Shown here piece after piece: positions 45,756 to 57,847 of a stretch of 64,000 nt of DNA. Both the position numbers and the translations under genes were made by a program. Below the pieces are notes generated by a model, which saw only the letters and a program-made list of their open reading frames with translations, had not been told where the DNA came from and searched no databases. This stretch comes from Pseudomonas viridiflava (GTDB lineage Bacteria; Pseudomonadota; Gammaproteobacteria; Pseudomonadales; Pseudomonadaceae). The stretch's first letter is position 1, and each line of letters starts with the position of its first letter. The stretch is from contig NZ_RBTP01000033.1 of assembly GCF_003702045.1 (NCBI RefSeq), positions 106,493 through 170,492 of the forward strand, read 5' to 3'.

Positions 45756-46826
45756 CTACAGCAAGGGCGCCACGGTTGGCTCGTTGCGCGGCCAGGCATC
45801 GAGAACGGCCTTGAACAGGGTCGCTAGCGGAATTGCGAAGAAAATCCCCCAGAAGCCCCACAGCCCCCCGAACAGCAGTACGGCGCAGATAATCGCGACC
45901 GGATGCAGGTTGACCGCTTCGGAGAACAGCAACGGCACGAGCACGTTGCCATCCAGCGCCTGAATGATGCCGTGAACCATCATCAGATAGATGAACTGAT
46001 CACCCCAGCCCCACTGAAACAGGCCGATCAGCGCAACAGGCACGGTCACCACGACTGCACCCACGTAAGGTACGACCACCGAAATGCCCACCAGCATTGC
46101 CAGCAGCGCGGCGTAGTTGAGCCCCAGTGCAACAAACGCGATATAGGTCACGCCACCACAGATGAAAATCTCGATCACCTTGCCACGGATGTAATTTGCG
46201 ATCTGGCGATTCATTTCTTCTGCGACCCGGTTGAGCAACGCGCGCTCACGCGGCAGATAGCCCCGCGCCCAGCGTCCGATCATGCGGCGGTCCTTCAGGA
46301 AGAAGAACACCAGAATCGGCACCAGCACCAGATAGATCATCAGGTTGACCAGCAGCGGCAGGCTCGACAGGGAAAACGTCACGGCCAGTTGTCCGAACTT
46401 GCCGATCTCGCCACGGGCCACTTCGATCGCCTGCAGCACTTGCTCATCGGACACCAGATGCGGGTAGCGCTCGGGCAGCAGCAGTAACAGCGATTGCCAC
46501 TTGGCAAGCATGCCCGTCAGCTCGTTGAACAGCGTGATCAGTTGATGCCAGAGCAGCGGAACCAGCACCAGCAGGAAAACCAGCAGCGCACCGATGAACA
46601 AGGCAAACACAAACCCTACTGCGGCCACCTCCGGAATACGAAAACGCTCCAGAAAATTGACCACACCCTGCATCAGAAACGCCAGAACCAACCCGGCAAG
46701 GACCGGTGCCAGCATGCCGCCCAGCGTAAGCACCAGGGTAAATGCCAGAAACAACAGAACGGCCAGCACCACGGCTTCTTCGTCAGAGAAGTAGCGCTGC
46801 ACCCAACCGCGAAGCACATTGAACAT
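45756..46826 (-). CDS. AI-2E family transporter
   Basis: A 356-residue inner-membrane protein with about eight hydrophobic helices: EEAVVLAVLLFLAFTLVL, GFVFALFIGALLVFLLVL, LPLLVNLMIYLVLVPILVFFFLKD, YVGAVVVTVPVALIGL. The family includes E. coli PerM/TqsA; some members export signals or Na+ and H+. Function here is unassigned. ATG at 46826 follows AAAGGATG. It is co-oriented with the TusA-like gene 33 bp away. Confidence 0.88.
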   Translation of the reverse strand: MFNVLRGWVQRYFSDEEAVVLAVLLFLAFTLVLTLGGMLAPVLAGLVLAFLMQGVVNFLERFRIPEVAAVGFVFALFIGALLVFLLVLVPLLWHQLITLFNELTGMLAKWQSLLLLLPERYPHLVSDEQVLQAIEVARGEIGKFGQLAVTFSLSSLPLLVNLMIYLVLVPILVFFFLKDRRMIGRWARGYLPRERALLNRVAEEMNRQIANYIRGKVIEIFICGGVTYIAFVALGLNYAALLAMLVGISVVVPYVGAVVVTVPVALIGLFQWGWGDQFIYLMMVHGIIQALDGNVLVPLLFSEAVNLHPVAIICAVLLFGGLWGFWGIFFAIPLATLFKAVLDAWPRNEPTVAPLL

Positions 46827-46859
46827 CAAACATCCTTTTTTGGAAAAAAGTCGCGGGCA

Positions 46860-47111
46860 TCAGGCCTTGCGCAGCCAATAACGATAAACACCCGCCTCCA
46901 CTTCTTCATGCACCAGTTCATGACCAGCCAGGCGAGCGAACGTACGGAAATCACGCTGAGAGCCGGCATCGGTCGCAACGACCTTCAGCACAGCCCCGCT
47001 GGCCAGACGATTGAGTTCCATTTTGGCCTTGAGCAGGGGCAGCGGGCAGTTGAGCCCGGAGGCATCAAGCTCGGCGTCACACGCCTCGGGGCGTGCTACT
47101 GGGTCAGACAT
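46860..47111 (-). CDS. TusA-like sulfurtransferase
   Basis: An 83-residue sulfur carrier with Cys22 in GLNCPLPLLKAK (CPxP motif of TusA). It matches the PA1006-type TusA-like protein, known in P. aeruginosa to support molybdenum-enzyme activity and nitrate respiration; whether that holds here is inference. ATG at 47111 has AGGAGAG 6 nt upstream. Confidence 0.88.
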   Translation of the reverse strand: MSDPVARPEACDAELDASGLNCPLPLLKAKMELNRLASGAVLKVVATDAGSQRDFRTFARLAGHELVHEEVEAGVYRYWLRKA

Positions 47112-47251
47112 CGTTTCTCTCCTGGCAGACACATCGAATTACAAAGCAGGCCGCAAATGGCAGTGCAGGCCAGCCAGCAAGAATACCTCACTCTGGTCAG
47201 CACGCCATTTAGCCAGCTACAGTACAGGTTCTTAAGAAAAGAGCTTCGTGC

Positions 47252-48685
47252 ATGAATTTTTTGCGTCCTACACTGCTCACGCTCGCCTGCCTGTTTTCCG
47301 TGCCGAGCATGGCCGATGACCTGCCATCCCTTGGCGACGCGAGCTCTTCAATCGTTTCTCCCGAGCAGGAACACAAGCTGGGCCGTGCCTGGCTGGGCCT
47401 GCTGCGTGGCCAGGTCAGCCAGCTCTCGGATCCCCAGCTCAAGGATTACGTCGAGACGTCGGTCTATCGTCTGGCCGAAACCAGTCAGGTTCAGGACCGT
47501 CGCCTCGAATTCATTTTGATCAACAGCCCCCAGTTGAACGCTTTCGCCGCACCCGGCGGGATCATCGGCGTCAACGGCGGCCTGTTTCTCAACGCTCAGA
47601 CCGAAGGCGAGTATGCGTCGGTCCTCGCCCACGAACTGGCTCACTTGTCGCAGCGCCACTTCGCCCGGGGCATCGAAGCGCAGCAGCGCATGCAAGTGCC
47701 GGTCATGGCGGCGATGCTCGCCGGCATCGTGATGGCCGCAGCAGGTGCCGGTGATGCGGGTATCGCGGCTATTGCCGGTTCGCAGGCCGCTGCCATTCAG
47801 GAGCAGCGCCGCTTCTCGCGCCAGAACGAGCAGGAAGCCGACCGCATTGGCATCCTGAACCTGGAAAAAGCCGGTTACGACCCACGCAATATGCCGACCA
47901 TGTTCGAGCGCCTGATGCGTCAGTATCGATTCGATGCAAGGCCACCCGAGTTCCTGCTGACTCACCCGGTCAGCGAGTCGCGGATCGCCGACACCCGTAA
48001 CCGCGCCGAACAGGCCAAACCGGGCGGCAAGGAAGACAGCGTGCTGTATCAACTGATGCGGGCACGCGTTGCGCTGATCTATGAGGAAACCCCAGGGATC
48101 GCCGCCAAGCGCTTCCGGGCGCAACTGATGGAAAACCCGAAATCCGACGCGGCGCGCTATGGCCTGGCCATCGCTCAGATCAAGGGCGGCCAGCTCAACG
48201 AGGCGCGTGAGGGCCTTAAGCCTCTGCTGGAAAAAGCGCCGAACGACATCACCTACAACCTGACGCAGATCGACCTGGACATCACCAACAACCGCCTCGC
48301 CGATGCACAGCAGCGGGTTGATCGCATGCTCACGCTGTACCCCAACAACTATCCGCTCAACAACGTGCGCATTGATGTGCTGCTCAAACAGAACCGCACT
48401 GCCGAAGCCGAGAAAGGCCTGGAAGCGCTGCTGAAGACGCGTCCCGATGACCCGGACATTTGGTACGTCGTGGCAGAAACCCGGGGCCTGAATGGCAACA
48501 CAGTGGGCCTGCACCAGGCTCGCGCTGAATACTTTGCGCTGGTCGGCGATTTTCGTCAGGCCATTCAGCAACTGGACTTCGCCAAGCGCCGAGCCGCCAA
48601 CAACTTTCAGCTGGCGTCACGGATCGACGCACGACAGAAGGACCTGATCGAGCAGGAGCGCATGGTCAAGGACATGATGAACTGA
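47252..48685 (+). CDS. bepA: M48 metalloprotease/chaperone BepA
   Basis: A 477-residue periplasmic protein. A signal peptide (MNFLRPTLLTLACLFSVPSMA) precedes the M48 domain with HELAH (His127) and the downstream NEQEADRIG Glu ligand. About 200 C-terminal residues form TPR repeats (ARYGLAIAQIKGGQLNEAREGLKPLLE). BepA degrades or helps LptD and BAM clients. It is divergent from the TusA-like gene. Confidence 0.9.
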   Translation: MNFLRPTLLTLACLFSVPSMADDLPSLGDASSSIVSPEQEHKLGRAWLGLLRGQVSQLSDPQLKDYVETSVYRLAETSQVQDRRLEFILINSPQLNAFAAPGGIIGVNGGLFLNAQTEGEYASVLAHELAHLSQRHFARGIEAQQRMQVPVMAAMLAGIVMAAAGAGDAGIAAIAGSQAAAIQEQRRFSRQNEQEADRIGILNLEKAGYDPRNMPTMFERLMRQYRFDARPPEFLLTHPVSESRIADTRNRAEQAKPGGKEDSVLYQLMRARVALIYEETPGIAAKRFRAQLMENPKSDAARYGLAIAQIKGGQLNEAREGLKPLLEKAPNDITYNLTQIDLDITNNRLADAQQRVDRMLTLYPNNYPLNNVRIDVLLKQNRTAEAEKGLEALLKTRPDDPDIWYVVAETRGLNGNTVGLHQARAEYFALVGDFRQAIQQLDFAKRRAANNFQLASRIDARQKDLIEQERMVKDMMN

Positions 48686-48713
48686 CAGCACCATACGCCC
48701 GGCCCTGAAAACA

Positions 48714-48742
48714 GAAAGCCCGACCATTGAGTCGAGCTTTTC
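48714..48742 (+). terminator. Terminator after bepA
   Basis: AAAGCCCGAC (48714-48723) pairs with GTCGAGCTTT (48731-48740, one mismatch) and is followed by T-rich TTCG. It lies 28 bp after the bepA stop, between bepA and the convergent nadA end. Confidence 0.55.
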
Positions 48743-48762
48743 GTGTGTTGCGCCAATACCCG

Positions 48763-49821
48763 TCAGGCATTGCCCGCCTGTTTCATGCGCGCCGCCCGGG
48801 TGAAATCGAGCATGCGCTGCAACGGACGTACCGCGTTGGGTATCACTGCGGGGTCGACGAATATCTCGTTAGTGCCCTCTCGCAGGCACTGCAAGGTGCG
48901 TTCCAGCGTGTTCATCGCCATCCACGGGCAGTGTGCGCAACTGCGGCATGCGGCGCCATTGCCCGCTGTCGGCGCCTCAATAAAGATCTTGTCCGGGCAC
49001 ACCTGCTGCATCTTGTAGAAAATGCCGCGATCGGTGGCCACGATGAAGGTTTTGTTCGGCAGGCGTTGCGCGGCAGCGATCATCTGGCTGGTCGAGCCCA
49101 CGACGTCGGCCAGTTCGATGACCGCCTCCGGCGACTCCGGGTGAACCAGAATCGCAGCCTCGGGATACAACGCCTTCATGTCTTCCAACTGCTTGGACTT
49201 GAATTCCTCGTGGACAATGCACGCACCGTCCCACAGCAGCATGTCGGCACCGGTTTCACGCTGGATATAGCGCCCCAGGTGCTTGTCCGGCGCCCAGATG
49301 ATCTTTTCGCCGTTGTCCATCAGGCTTTCGACAATTTCCAGCGCGCAACCCGACGTCACCACCCAGTCGGCACGGGCTTTGACCGCTGCCGAGGTGTTGG
49401 CGTAAACCACCACAGTGCGCTCCGGGTGCTGATCGCAAAACGCCGAAAACTCGTCCACCGGGCAGCCCACATCCAGCGAGCACGTGGCTTCCAGGGTTGG
49501 CATGAAGACGCGCTTTTCCGGGTTCAGGATCTTGGCGGTCTCGCCCATGAAGCGAACGCCCGCCACCAGCACCGTACTGGCGGCGTGGTTGTTGCTGAAA
49601 CGCGCCATTTCCAACGAGTCGGCCACGCAGCCGCCAGTCTCCTCGGCTAACGCCTGGATCACTGGGTCGCAGTAATAGTGAGCCACCAGCACCGCATCCT
49701 GCTTCTTGAGCTCGGCTGCGATTTCGGCGCGGTAATGCGCCTGCTCTTCTGGGCTCAACGCCTTGGGTTGCTTGGCATCGAGATGCGCTTGTACCAGAAA
49801 GCGTTCGGAAATCTGTGTCAT
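48763..49821 (-). CDS. nadA: Quinolinate synthase
   Basis: A 352-residue 4Fe-4S enzyme making quinolinate from iminoaspartate and dihydroxyacetone phosphate in NAD synthesis. The family frame [29 protein letters not shown] and the cluster cysteines in [17 protein letters not shown] and [13 protein letters not shown] are seen. ATG at 49821. It is the last gene of the conserved block. Confidence 0.93.
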   Translation of the reverse strand: MTQISERFLVQAHLDAKQPKALSPEEQAHYRAEIAAELKKQDAVLVAHYYCDPVIQALAEETGGCVADSLEMARFSNNHAASTVLVAGVRFMGETAKILNPEKRVFMPTLEATCSLDVGCPVDEFSAFCDQHPERTVVVYANTSAAVKARADWVVTSGCALEIVESLMDNGEKIIWAPDKHLGRYIQRETGADMLLWDGACIVHEEFKSKQLEDMKALYPEAAILVHPESPEAVIELADVVGSTSQMIAAAQRLPNKTFIVATDRGIFYKMQQVCPDKIFIEAPTAGNGAACRSCAHCPWMAMNTLERTLQCLREGTNEIFVDPAVIPNAVRPLQRMLDFTRAARMKQAGNA

Positions 49822-49883
49822 GTTCGCGGGACCTGAAGGCGCTTGAGCGCGAAAGGCAAGTTTACACCCGAAAGACAGGCATT

Positions 49884-49957
49884 AAAAAAGCCGACGGTCC
49901 TCATTGTGATGAGACCTTCCGGCTCTTGCGCAGGGAGTGGTCCTGCGTGTGAAGGCG
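49884..49957 (-). ncRNA. Candidate small RNA upstream of nadA
   Basis: On the minus strand a -10-like TAGAAT (complement of 49964-49969) precedes about 74 nt with two hairpins. Hairpin 1 is CGCAGG-N7-CCTGCG. Hairpin 2 is AGCCG...GGTC-TCAT-CACA-ATGA-G-GACC...CGGCT, directly followed by six U (A-run 49884-49889): a classical terminator. No open frame fits. It could be a free sRNA or the leader of nadA (62 bp to its start). The -35 is weak and no expression evidence exists. Confidence 0.42.
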
Positions 49958-50073
49958 GGGCAGATTCTAACTTTAAAAAACTGATTTAACAGCAGTTTTG
50001 GAAAGGTCCCGCACGATGAGAATAACTCGTATTTTGGGGCGCGGTAGCCGGGCACCTTTACAACAGCAATTGT

Positions 50074-51327
50074 CTAAACGCGCGGTATGACGGTCTTGCA
50101 GTTACCCGTCATGTACTCGCCTGAAAATGCCTTGCGAACAAACTTCACCGAATCGACCAGCGACCCGTTAACTGTTCCCGAATGATCCAGCTCGGGATAA
50201 AAATGCCACTCGATCCGACTGCCTGCTTTACAGGCATCCGCCACCAATGCAGTTTGCTGGGCAACGGAAACATCGTGGTCCTGCCCGCCTGTCCCGATAA
50301 AGACTGCAATATCCGACTTCAACGTCGGATAGGCGGAGGCGAGATTGATCTTGTCGAGAATCGACGCGGGTGAACGTTTGAAGCTGTTGTCGAAGGTGAG
50401 TTTGTCCGAAATGACCCTGCGCTCAATGGCATGCAGACAGGCAGTCTGGCTGAGCTGGAATGCGGGTATTGCGCGCTCACTCAAATAATCGGTGGGTACG
50501 AAGGAGGGATCGAGCAGCACGCCGGTCCTCAGCCTCAACAGGTTATAGGAAAGCGTCGAAGGTGTTGATCCGCCCGCCCTGCCCGGTCGTTTATGCACAC
50601 CGGCGTAAGGCGTGCCTGTGGCCACGACACCCACAATGTTCAGCTCTGGCGCATACGTTGCGGCATAAACCGCCGTAGCGAAAGCCGCTCGGCCACCCTG
50701 CGATTGGCCGAATACCACGATCCGTTTCGAAAGGTGGAAACCGGAACCCTGAGCCGCTCGAATACTGTCGAGGATGTTGAACGCCAAGGGGCGGCTGAGC
50801 CCGTAAGGATGGGGCCCGGGCATGCCGAGCCCTTGATAGTCGGTCGCGACCACCGCATAGCCTTGCGCGAGCCATTCATTCAAATAACGGGTGTCACGCG
50901 GACTGCGCTCTGCAAACGATGGAGCACAAACATCAGCGCTGCCCACCGTACCGTGCGCCCATGCCATCAGCGGCCAGCCATCCGGTGGCGGGGTTCCTGC
51001 GGGTATGAATAAAGCGGCGGAGACAACGACCTGCCTTTTGCTGTCGAGGCCGTCAGTCGAGGTGTACAGGAACCGGTTATTTACGGCTGCATTGCCAAGG
51101 CTCTCTGGTGCAGGCAATGGCTCGGCTCGAAGCATCTTTCCGGGCACTGCCGGAACGCGACCGGTCCATGCATAGAAGCCAGGCATCGCCTCCTCACCTG
51201 ACGGATTAACGGCGGCATCGACGCCTCCGATTTGCAGCCCTAAAAGCAAAATGAACAGCGCGCTTAAATACGCCCGGTCTGACGGGTGACGTGACATGTC
51301 GAGATACCGCAGCGTCTTTTTCCACAT
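50074..51327 (-). CDS. Secreted alpha/beta hydrolase of the LIP (secretory lipase) family
   Basis: 417 residues with an N-terminal signal (about 1-39, LSALFILLLGLQIGGVDAA). The nucleophile elbow is VVFGQSQGGRAAF, oxyanion region MAWAHGTVGSADVCAPS, and the acid/His region VFIGTGGQDHDVS and YPELDHSGT. It resembles the fungal-type LIP lipases also found in bacteria. Substrate unknown (lipids or esters). ATG at 51327 follows TAGGGATGC; a second ATG at 51297 lacks a site. It lies 6 bp after the LysE gene. Confidence 0.8.
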   Translation of the reverse strand: MWKKTLRYLDMSRHPSDRAYLSALFILLLGLQIGGVDAAVNPSGEEAMPGFYAWTGRVPAVPGKMLRAEPLPAPESLGNAAVNNRFLYTSTDGLDSKRQVVVSAALFIPAGTPPPDGWPLMAWAHGTVGSADVCAPSFAERSPRDTRYLNEWLAQGYAVVATDYQGLGMPGPHPYGLSRPLAFNILDSIRAAQGSGFHLSKRIVVFGQSQGGRAAFATAVYAATYAPELNIVGVVATGTPYAGVHKRPGRAGGSTPSTLSYNLLRLRTGVLLDPSFVPTDYLSERAIPAFQLSQTACLHAIERRVISDKLTFDNSFKRSPASILDKINLASAYPTLKSDIAVFIGTGGQDHDVSVAQQTALVADACKAGSRIEWHFYPELDHSGTVNGSLVDSVKFVRKAFSGEYMTGNCKTVIPRV

Positions 51328-51333
51328 GCATCC

Positions 51334-51969
51334 CTACGCCGCTTTCGATTTGAGCGTAAACAGACTGGCGCCAAGCAACATGAACGATGCGCCGAAGATG
51401 CGATTCATCTTTTGCATGCGTGCTGGTGAGTTCAGGTATTTTTTGATCACCTGCGCAAACATCGCGTACAGGAAGTGAGAGGTTACCGCGCATGCCGCAA
51501 AGGTGGCGACCATCAGGGCAAGTTGACTCATGGCCGGGTCATTACCGTGGATGAATTGAGGCAGAAATGCGGCGAAGAACAGAATGGCTTTAGGATTGGT
51601 GATTGCGACGGACACGCCGTGCAGGATCAACTTGCCCACCGAAGCTGTTTGCACGACCTTCTTGTCGATACCGTAATAAGCCGTGTCACGAGTACGCCAT
51701 TGTTTGATGCCTAAAAAGACAAGGTAAGCCGCACCGGCCACTTTAAGCACCATAAATGCCGTCGCCGAGGCTGCCAGCAACGCCCCAAGACCGGCAATGG
51801 TTGCGGTAGACACCACCAGCAATCCGAGCGCATTGCCCAACGAACCGATCATCGCCCGACCTGGTCCGTAGGCCAGCGAGTTGGAAAGCGCCATGATGAC
51901 AGCAGGACCGGGCGTCAGCGTGATCAACATTGCAACCAGCGTGAAAACCAACCATTCGTGTAGGGTCAT
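51334..51969 (-). CDS. LysE/RhtB family amino-acid exporter
   Basis: A 211-residue membrane protein with about six helices and the family signature TLTPGPAVIMALSNSLAYGPGRA near the N-terminus. Members export amino acids or homoserine lactone. The substrate is not deducible. The hydrolase gene starts 6 bp after its stop, so the two are likely one transcript, though no functional link is evident. Confidence 0.88.
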   Translation of the reverse strand: MTLHEWLVFTLVAMLITLTPGPAVIMALSNSLAYGPGRAMIGSLGNALGLLVVSTATIAGLGALLAASATAFMVLKVAGAAYLVFLGIKQWRTRDTAYYGIDKKVVQTASVGKLILHGVSVAITNPKAILFFAAFLPQFIHGNDPAMSQLALMVATFAACAVTSHFLYAMFAQVIKKYLNSPARMQKMNRIFGASFMLLGASLFTLKSKAA

Positions 51970-52440
51970 GACGCGCGGCTCCAGACTTATTTGAGATTTC
52001 AGGTACGCTCAAGGAGTCGAGACATTACCAAGTCGCAGCCTTGTCTGTGTAGAAATTCGGTCAATGACTGTTGTTTAAGATTGATCATAAAAAACACCCG
52101 GCATTGCTCATGCGCACAATGCCTTAGCCAGGCTCGGATCAGCGACTTAACGTTTTTTCATCCACGTATTAAGTTCGTGCTCAGAACTTCAACACCAGGC
52201 CGCTGCATCGGCTCATTCAAAGGCTATTGATGTCCGGGGCATGACTGGACGTCGACATGACAGGGGGCCCCATTCGGCGTAATCACCTTGAGTCAAAACG
52301 ACAAAATCGCTAGGCGCCAGCAGTCTTTAAGACCGCGTCAAAAAGACTCGGATAACAACCTTGCGGTTGATTCATAAGGATTATTCAGGTGGCACGCCTG
52401 TTGCTCCATAGATAACAACGTCCGATCATCTGGAGTCGAA
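51970..52440. other. 471-bp intergenic region
   Basis: It separates the LysE gene from the NMO gene, which face away from each other. The stretch 52081-52200 is AT-rich with runs such as CATAAAAAACAC and AACGTTTTTTCATCC. I see no gene with a ribosome site and no recognised operator; it may contain a decayed insertion. The promoter of the NMO operon must lie here. Confidence 0.4.
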
Positions 52441-53523
52441 ATGTCCTGCACCGATTTATCGCATCTTCTGGGAATCGAACATCCCATCATCCAGGCGCCA
52501 ATGGTAGGCGTATCCACGCCCGCGCTGGCTGCGGCTGTATCCAATGCCGGTGCGCTTGGCTCCATCGGCCTGGGTGCCAGCAATCCCGATCAGGGGCGCA
52601 GCCTCATACGTCAGACAAGGGCACTGACCGCCAAGCCATTCAACGTGAACCTGTTCTGCCACACACCGGCCATTTTCGATGAAGCGAGAAACCAGGCATG
52701 GTTAACGCACATGGCCAAAACGTTCGCCGAGTTTGACGCCGAACCACCCCGGACGCTGCGCGAGATTTACCAAAGCTTCATTGATGATCGAGCGATGCTG
52801 GAAATGCTGGTGGAGGAGCGGCCAGCGGTGGTCAGCTTTCACTTCGGCGCACCCTCGAAAGAGTGGATCGCCGAACTCAAACTGGCCGGGATATTCACGA
52901 TGGGGTGTGCAACCACATTGCTCGAAGCCAGGCAATTGGAGCATGCAGGCATTCAGGCGATCGTCGCTCAGGGCTACGAAGCAGGCGGCCACCGTGGCGT
53001 ATTTGACGACGCGCCCGGGCAGGATCATGAACTGGGGTTGTTCGCGCTGTTGCGAATCATCAGCTCATCGGTCGACTTGCCGGTGATTGCGGCCGGGGGA
53101 ATCATGGACGGTGCTGGTATAAACGCCGCTACGGCGCTCGGCGCCAGTGGCAGCCAGCTAGGCACGGCTTTTATCCTGTGCCCGGAATCGTCGGCCAGCC
53201 AGGAACATCGAGACGCTCTCAAAACAGCCAAAGCCCACAGGACGCGCATTACCCGTTGCATTTCGGGGCGTCCGGCCCGCGGGATCGTCAACCGCTTTTA
53301 TGGGGAAGCGCTGGATGCAAACATCCCTCGCCCGGCCGAATACCCACTCGCCTACGACCTGGCAAAAGCATTACATGCAGCCGCTGTTGCCAAGGGCTGC
53401 CATGACTTCGCGGCTCAATGGGCCGGGCAAGGCGCCCCAATGGCCAGAGAGATGCCCGCCGCACTGCTTGTTCAGACCCTCGTTCGAGAAATGCATGAAC
53501 ACCCAACCTCATCCGCTGTTTAA
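52441..53523 (+). CDS. Nitronate monooxygenase (class I type)
   Basis: A 360-residue FMN-dependent TIM barrel. The N-terminal [30 protein letters not shown] binds flavin; further motifs are [22 protein letters not shown] and [26 protein letters not shown], and the close agreement with P. aeruginosa PA4202-type enzymes points to class I. Those enzymes oxidise propionate-3-nitronate (P3N), the active toxin of 3-nitropropionate plants and fungi, to malonate semialdehyde plus nitrite/nitrate. A malonate-semialdehyde-decarboxylase-like gene starts 11 bp downstream. ATG at 52441 follows a GGAG site. Confidence 0.88.
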   Translation: MSCTDLSHLLGIEHPIIQAPMVGVSTPALAAAVSNAGALGSIGLGASNPDQGRSLIRQTRALTAKPFNVNLFCHTPAIFDEARNQAWLTHMAKTFAEFDAEPPRTLREIYQSFIDDRAMLEMLVEERPAVVSFHFGAPSKEWIAELKLAGIFTMGCATTLLEARQLEHAGIQAIVAQGYEAGGHRGVFDDAPGQDHELGLFALLRIISSSVDLPVIAAGGIMDGAGINAATALGASGSQLGTAFILCPESSASQEHRDALKTAKAHRTRITRCISGRPARGIVNRFYGEALDANIPRPAEYPLAYDLAKALHAAAVAKGCHDFAAQWAGQGAPMAREMPAALLVQTLVREMHEHPTSSAV

Positions 53524-53534
53524 AGGTAGCCGAT

Positions 53535-53924
53535 ATGCCACTGCTCAAAATCGATCTCATCAAAGGCCGCTCCGACGAAGCATTGGCGACACTGCTGGAA
53601 ACCGTTCACAACGCAATGGTTGAAGCCTTTCAAGTTCCGACAAGGGACCGCTACCAGATTGTGACTGAGCATGAGCCGTCACGAACGGTCATTCAGGACA
53701 CAGGGCTTGGATTGACCCGGACCAACGATGTTGTCGTCATTACCGCGATCAGCAGGCCACGCTCGGCTGAAATGAAGCAGACGTTCTATAAGCTCGCGGC
53801 TGAAGGGCTGGCGATGAATTGTGGGGTGTCGCCACAGGATTTGATGATTTCTATGGTCATCAACAGCGATGAAGACTGGAGCTTCGGGCTGGGGCGAGCG
53901 CAGTTTTTGACCGGAGAACTATAA
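53535..53924 (+). CDS. Malonate semialdehyde decarboxylase-like tautomerase
   Basis: 129 residues of the tautomerase superfamily. After removal of Met it begins with the catalytic Pro1. Counting from that Pro, Asp37, Arg73 and Arg75 are present, the residues of Pseudomonas malonate semialdehyde decarboxylase (MSAD). The 'hydrophobic wall' Trp114, Phe116, Phe123 and Leu128 is also kept (DWSFGLGRAQFLTGEL ends the protein). MSAD makes acetaldehyde and CO2 from malonate semialdehyde. It is 11 bp downstream of the nitronate monooxygenase with its own AAGG site, so a two-gene operon is likely. Confidence 0.82.
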   Translation: MPLLKIDLIKGRSDEALATLLETVHNAMVEAFQVPTRDRYQIVTEHEPSRTVIQDTGLGLTRTNDVVVITAISRPRSAEMKQTFYKLAAEGLAMNCGVSPQDLMISMVINSDEDWSFGLGRAQFLTGEL

Positions 53925-54127
53925 GCCCGAGCCAGGCTTGAATCGCCACGCTGGCTCGATGAAATCCGACGTGGCGATACGTATCACACCCCCGATGAAC
54001 CTTAAACAAATTTTCACTGCACACCTGTCCGGAAAGCCTGCAATGTGAAGCGATAACTGCCTCTCTGATACGATCGGGCAATGAGCCGAAACTCGCTCAG
54101 TCCTCAACAATGCTGGCATGGATATAA

Positions 54128-55024
54128 GTGATAGTGAACCAGACACGAAGAATAGCGCTGCTGGCATTAACGACTGCGCTACTGACGGGATGTGTCGTTT
54201 CTCAAACCCATGCGCTAAACCCTGCGCCTATGGATCATGCAGAACTGCCCCACCCCGGCCAGGCCAATCTGGACGCTTACACATCAAAGGAAATTGATAC
54301 AGCACTGGGCGCAGAAGCCAACGACAACACTCTTGCTACAGGTCAGCGAACCAACGATGTTTCAGCCGTTTTTCTAGGAACGCCTTATCGCGCAAACATG
54401 CTGCAGGGGGCGAACAGCACGCCGGAACGACTGGTCATTGATTTCAGAGGGCTGGATTGTTTTACGTACCTGGAATATGTGGAGGCGCTGAGAGCATCCA
54501 CGTCAAAACACGATTTCATAAACCAATTAATTCAAACCCGTTACAAGAATGGCGATATCGGCTTTTTGAGTCGCAGGCATTTCTTCAGTGACTGGGCTGG
54601 CAACGGCACACTCGGCCTGGCAGATGACATCACGGCTCAAACAAGCCCCGACGCAGTAACCGTTGAGAAAAGCCTTAATAAAAAAGCCGATGGCGGCGCT
54701 TACCTCCCAGGCTTACCCATTGTTAAACGTACGATCACCTATATCCCCAGCAAACGCATCGGCAAGAAGGTGCTCAGTCGTTTGCAGACCGGCGACTACA
54801 TCGGCCTCTACACGCCGCTTGCGGGACTAGACGTAACCCACGTCGGCTTTTTCATCATGACGGACAAAGGCCCAGTCCTCAGGCACGCATCGTTAAAAAA
54901 GGGAAAGGTCGTCGACCTGCCCTTCCTTGAGTACGTGTCACAGAAACCGGGGATCATCGTTTACAGACCTAAAAAACAGCCAGGCCAACGTGATGCTCAT
55001 GGGAACGTACTGCGAGTGGGTTGA
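54128..55024 (+). CDS. DUF1460 lipoprotein (putative amidase)
   Basis: 298 residues. A lipoprotein signal ends LLTGC (Cys22), followed by a DUF1460 domain: LGTPYRANMLQGANSTPERLVIDFRGLDCFTYLEYVEAL with the probable catalytic Cys, DIGFLSRRHFFSDW, and THVGFFIMT for His. The domain is related to NlpC/P60-like amidases acting on peptidoglycan-like amides. Starts are GTG at 54128 or 54134; I chose 54128 with GGA 5 nt upstream, uncertain. Low GC around 54500-54700 suggests some foreign origin. Confidence 0.72.
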   Translation: MIVNQTRRIALLALTTALLTGCVVSQTHALNPAPMDHAELPHPGQANLDAYTSKEIDTALGAEANDNTLATGQRTNDVSAVFLGTPYRANMLQGANSTPERLVIDFRGLDCFTYLEYVEALRASTSKHDFINQLIQTRYKNGDIGFLSRRHFFSDWAGNGTLGLADDITAQTSPDAVTVEKSLNKKADGGAYLPGLPIVKRTITYIPSKRIGKKVLSRLQTGDYIGLYTPLAGLDVTHVGFFIMTDKGPVLRHASLKKGKVVDLPFLEYVSQKPGIIVYRPKKQPGQRDAHGNVLRVG

Positions 55025-57672
<2,648 letters not shown>

Positions 57673-57689
57673 TGCCTTCGGCCTAGGCG

Positions 57690-57777
57690 CTGTGCGAAAA
57701 GTCTGCGAACGAAAGTCAGGTAAAGAAGCGGAGTTTACGGGTTGTAAATGAGCGTTCCGCGCCTGCTTTTAACACAG
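57690..57777. repeat. Putative intergenic stem-loop repeat
   Basis: An 88-bp unit starts with CTGTG (57690-57694) and ends with its complement CACAG (57773-57777). Inside, GCGGA (57728-57732) and TCCGC (57756-57760) frame TTTAC-N5-GTAAA, giving a nested hairpin. The sequence resembles a recurring Pseudomonas intergenic element that I recall near insertion sequences (GCGGAGTTTACGGGTTGTAA). No second copy was found in this window. Confidence 0.4.
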
Positions 57778-57819
57778 CATCACGCAGTCACTTATCGTAC
57801 AGAGCCTGCATGTTCAAGA

Positions 57820-57847
57820 ACGCCTCCATCAATGGAGGCGTTTTTTT
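57820..57847 (+). terminator. Rho-independent terminator of katG
   Basis: ACGCCTCCAT (57820-57829) pairs with ATGGAGGCGT (57832-57841), tight loop CA, followed by seven T. It lies about 150 bp after the katG stop. Confidence 0.9.

Noticed and set aside
51970..52440. Hidden gene in the 471-bp gap
   Set aside because: Short frames here lack ribosome sites and recognisable motifs.
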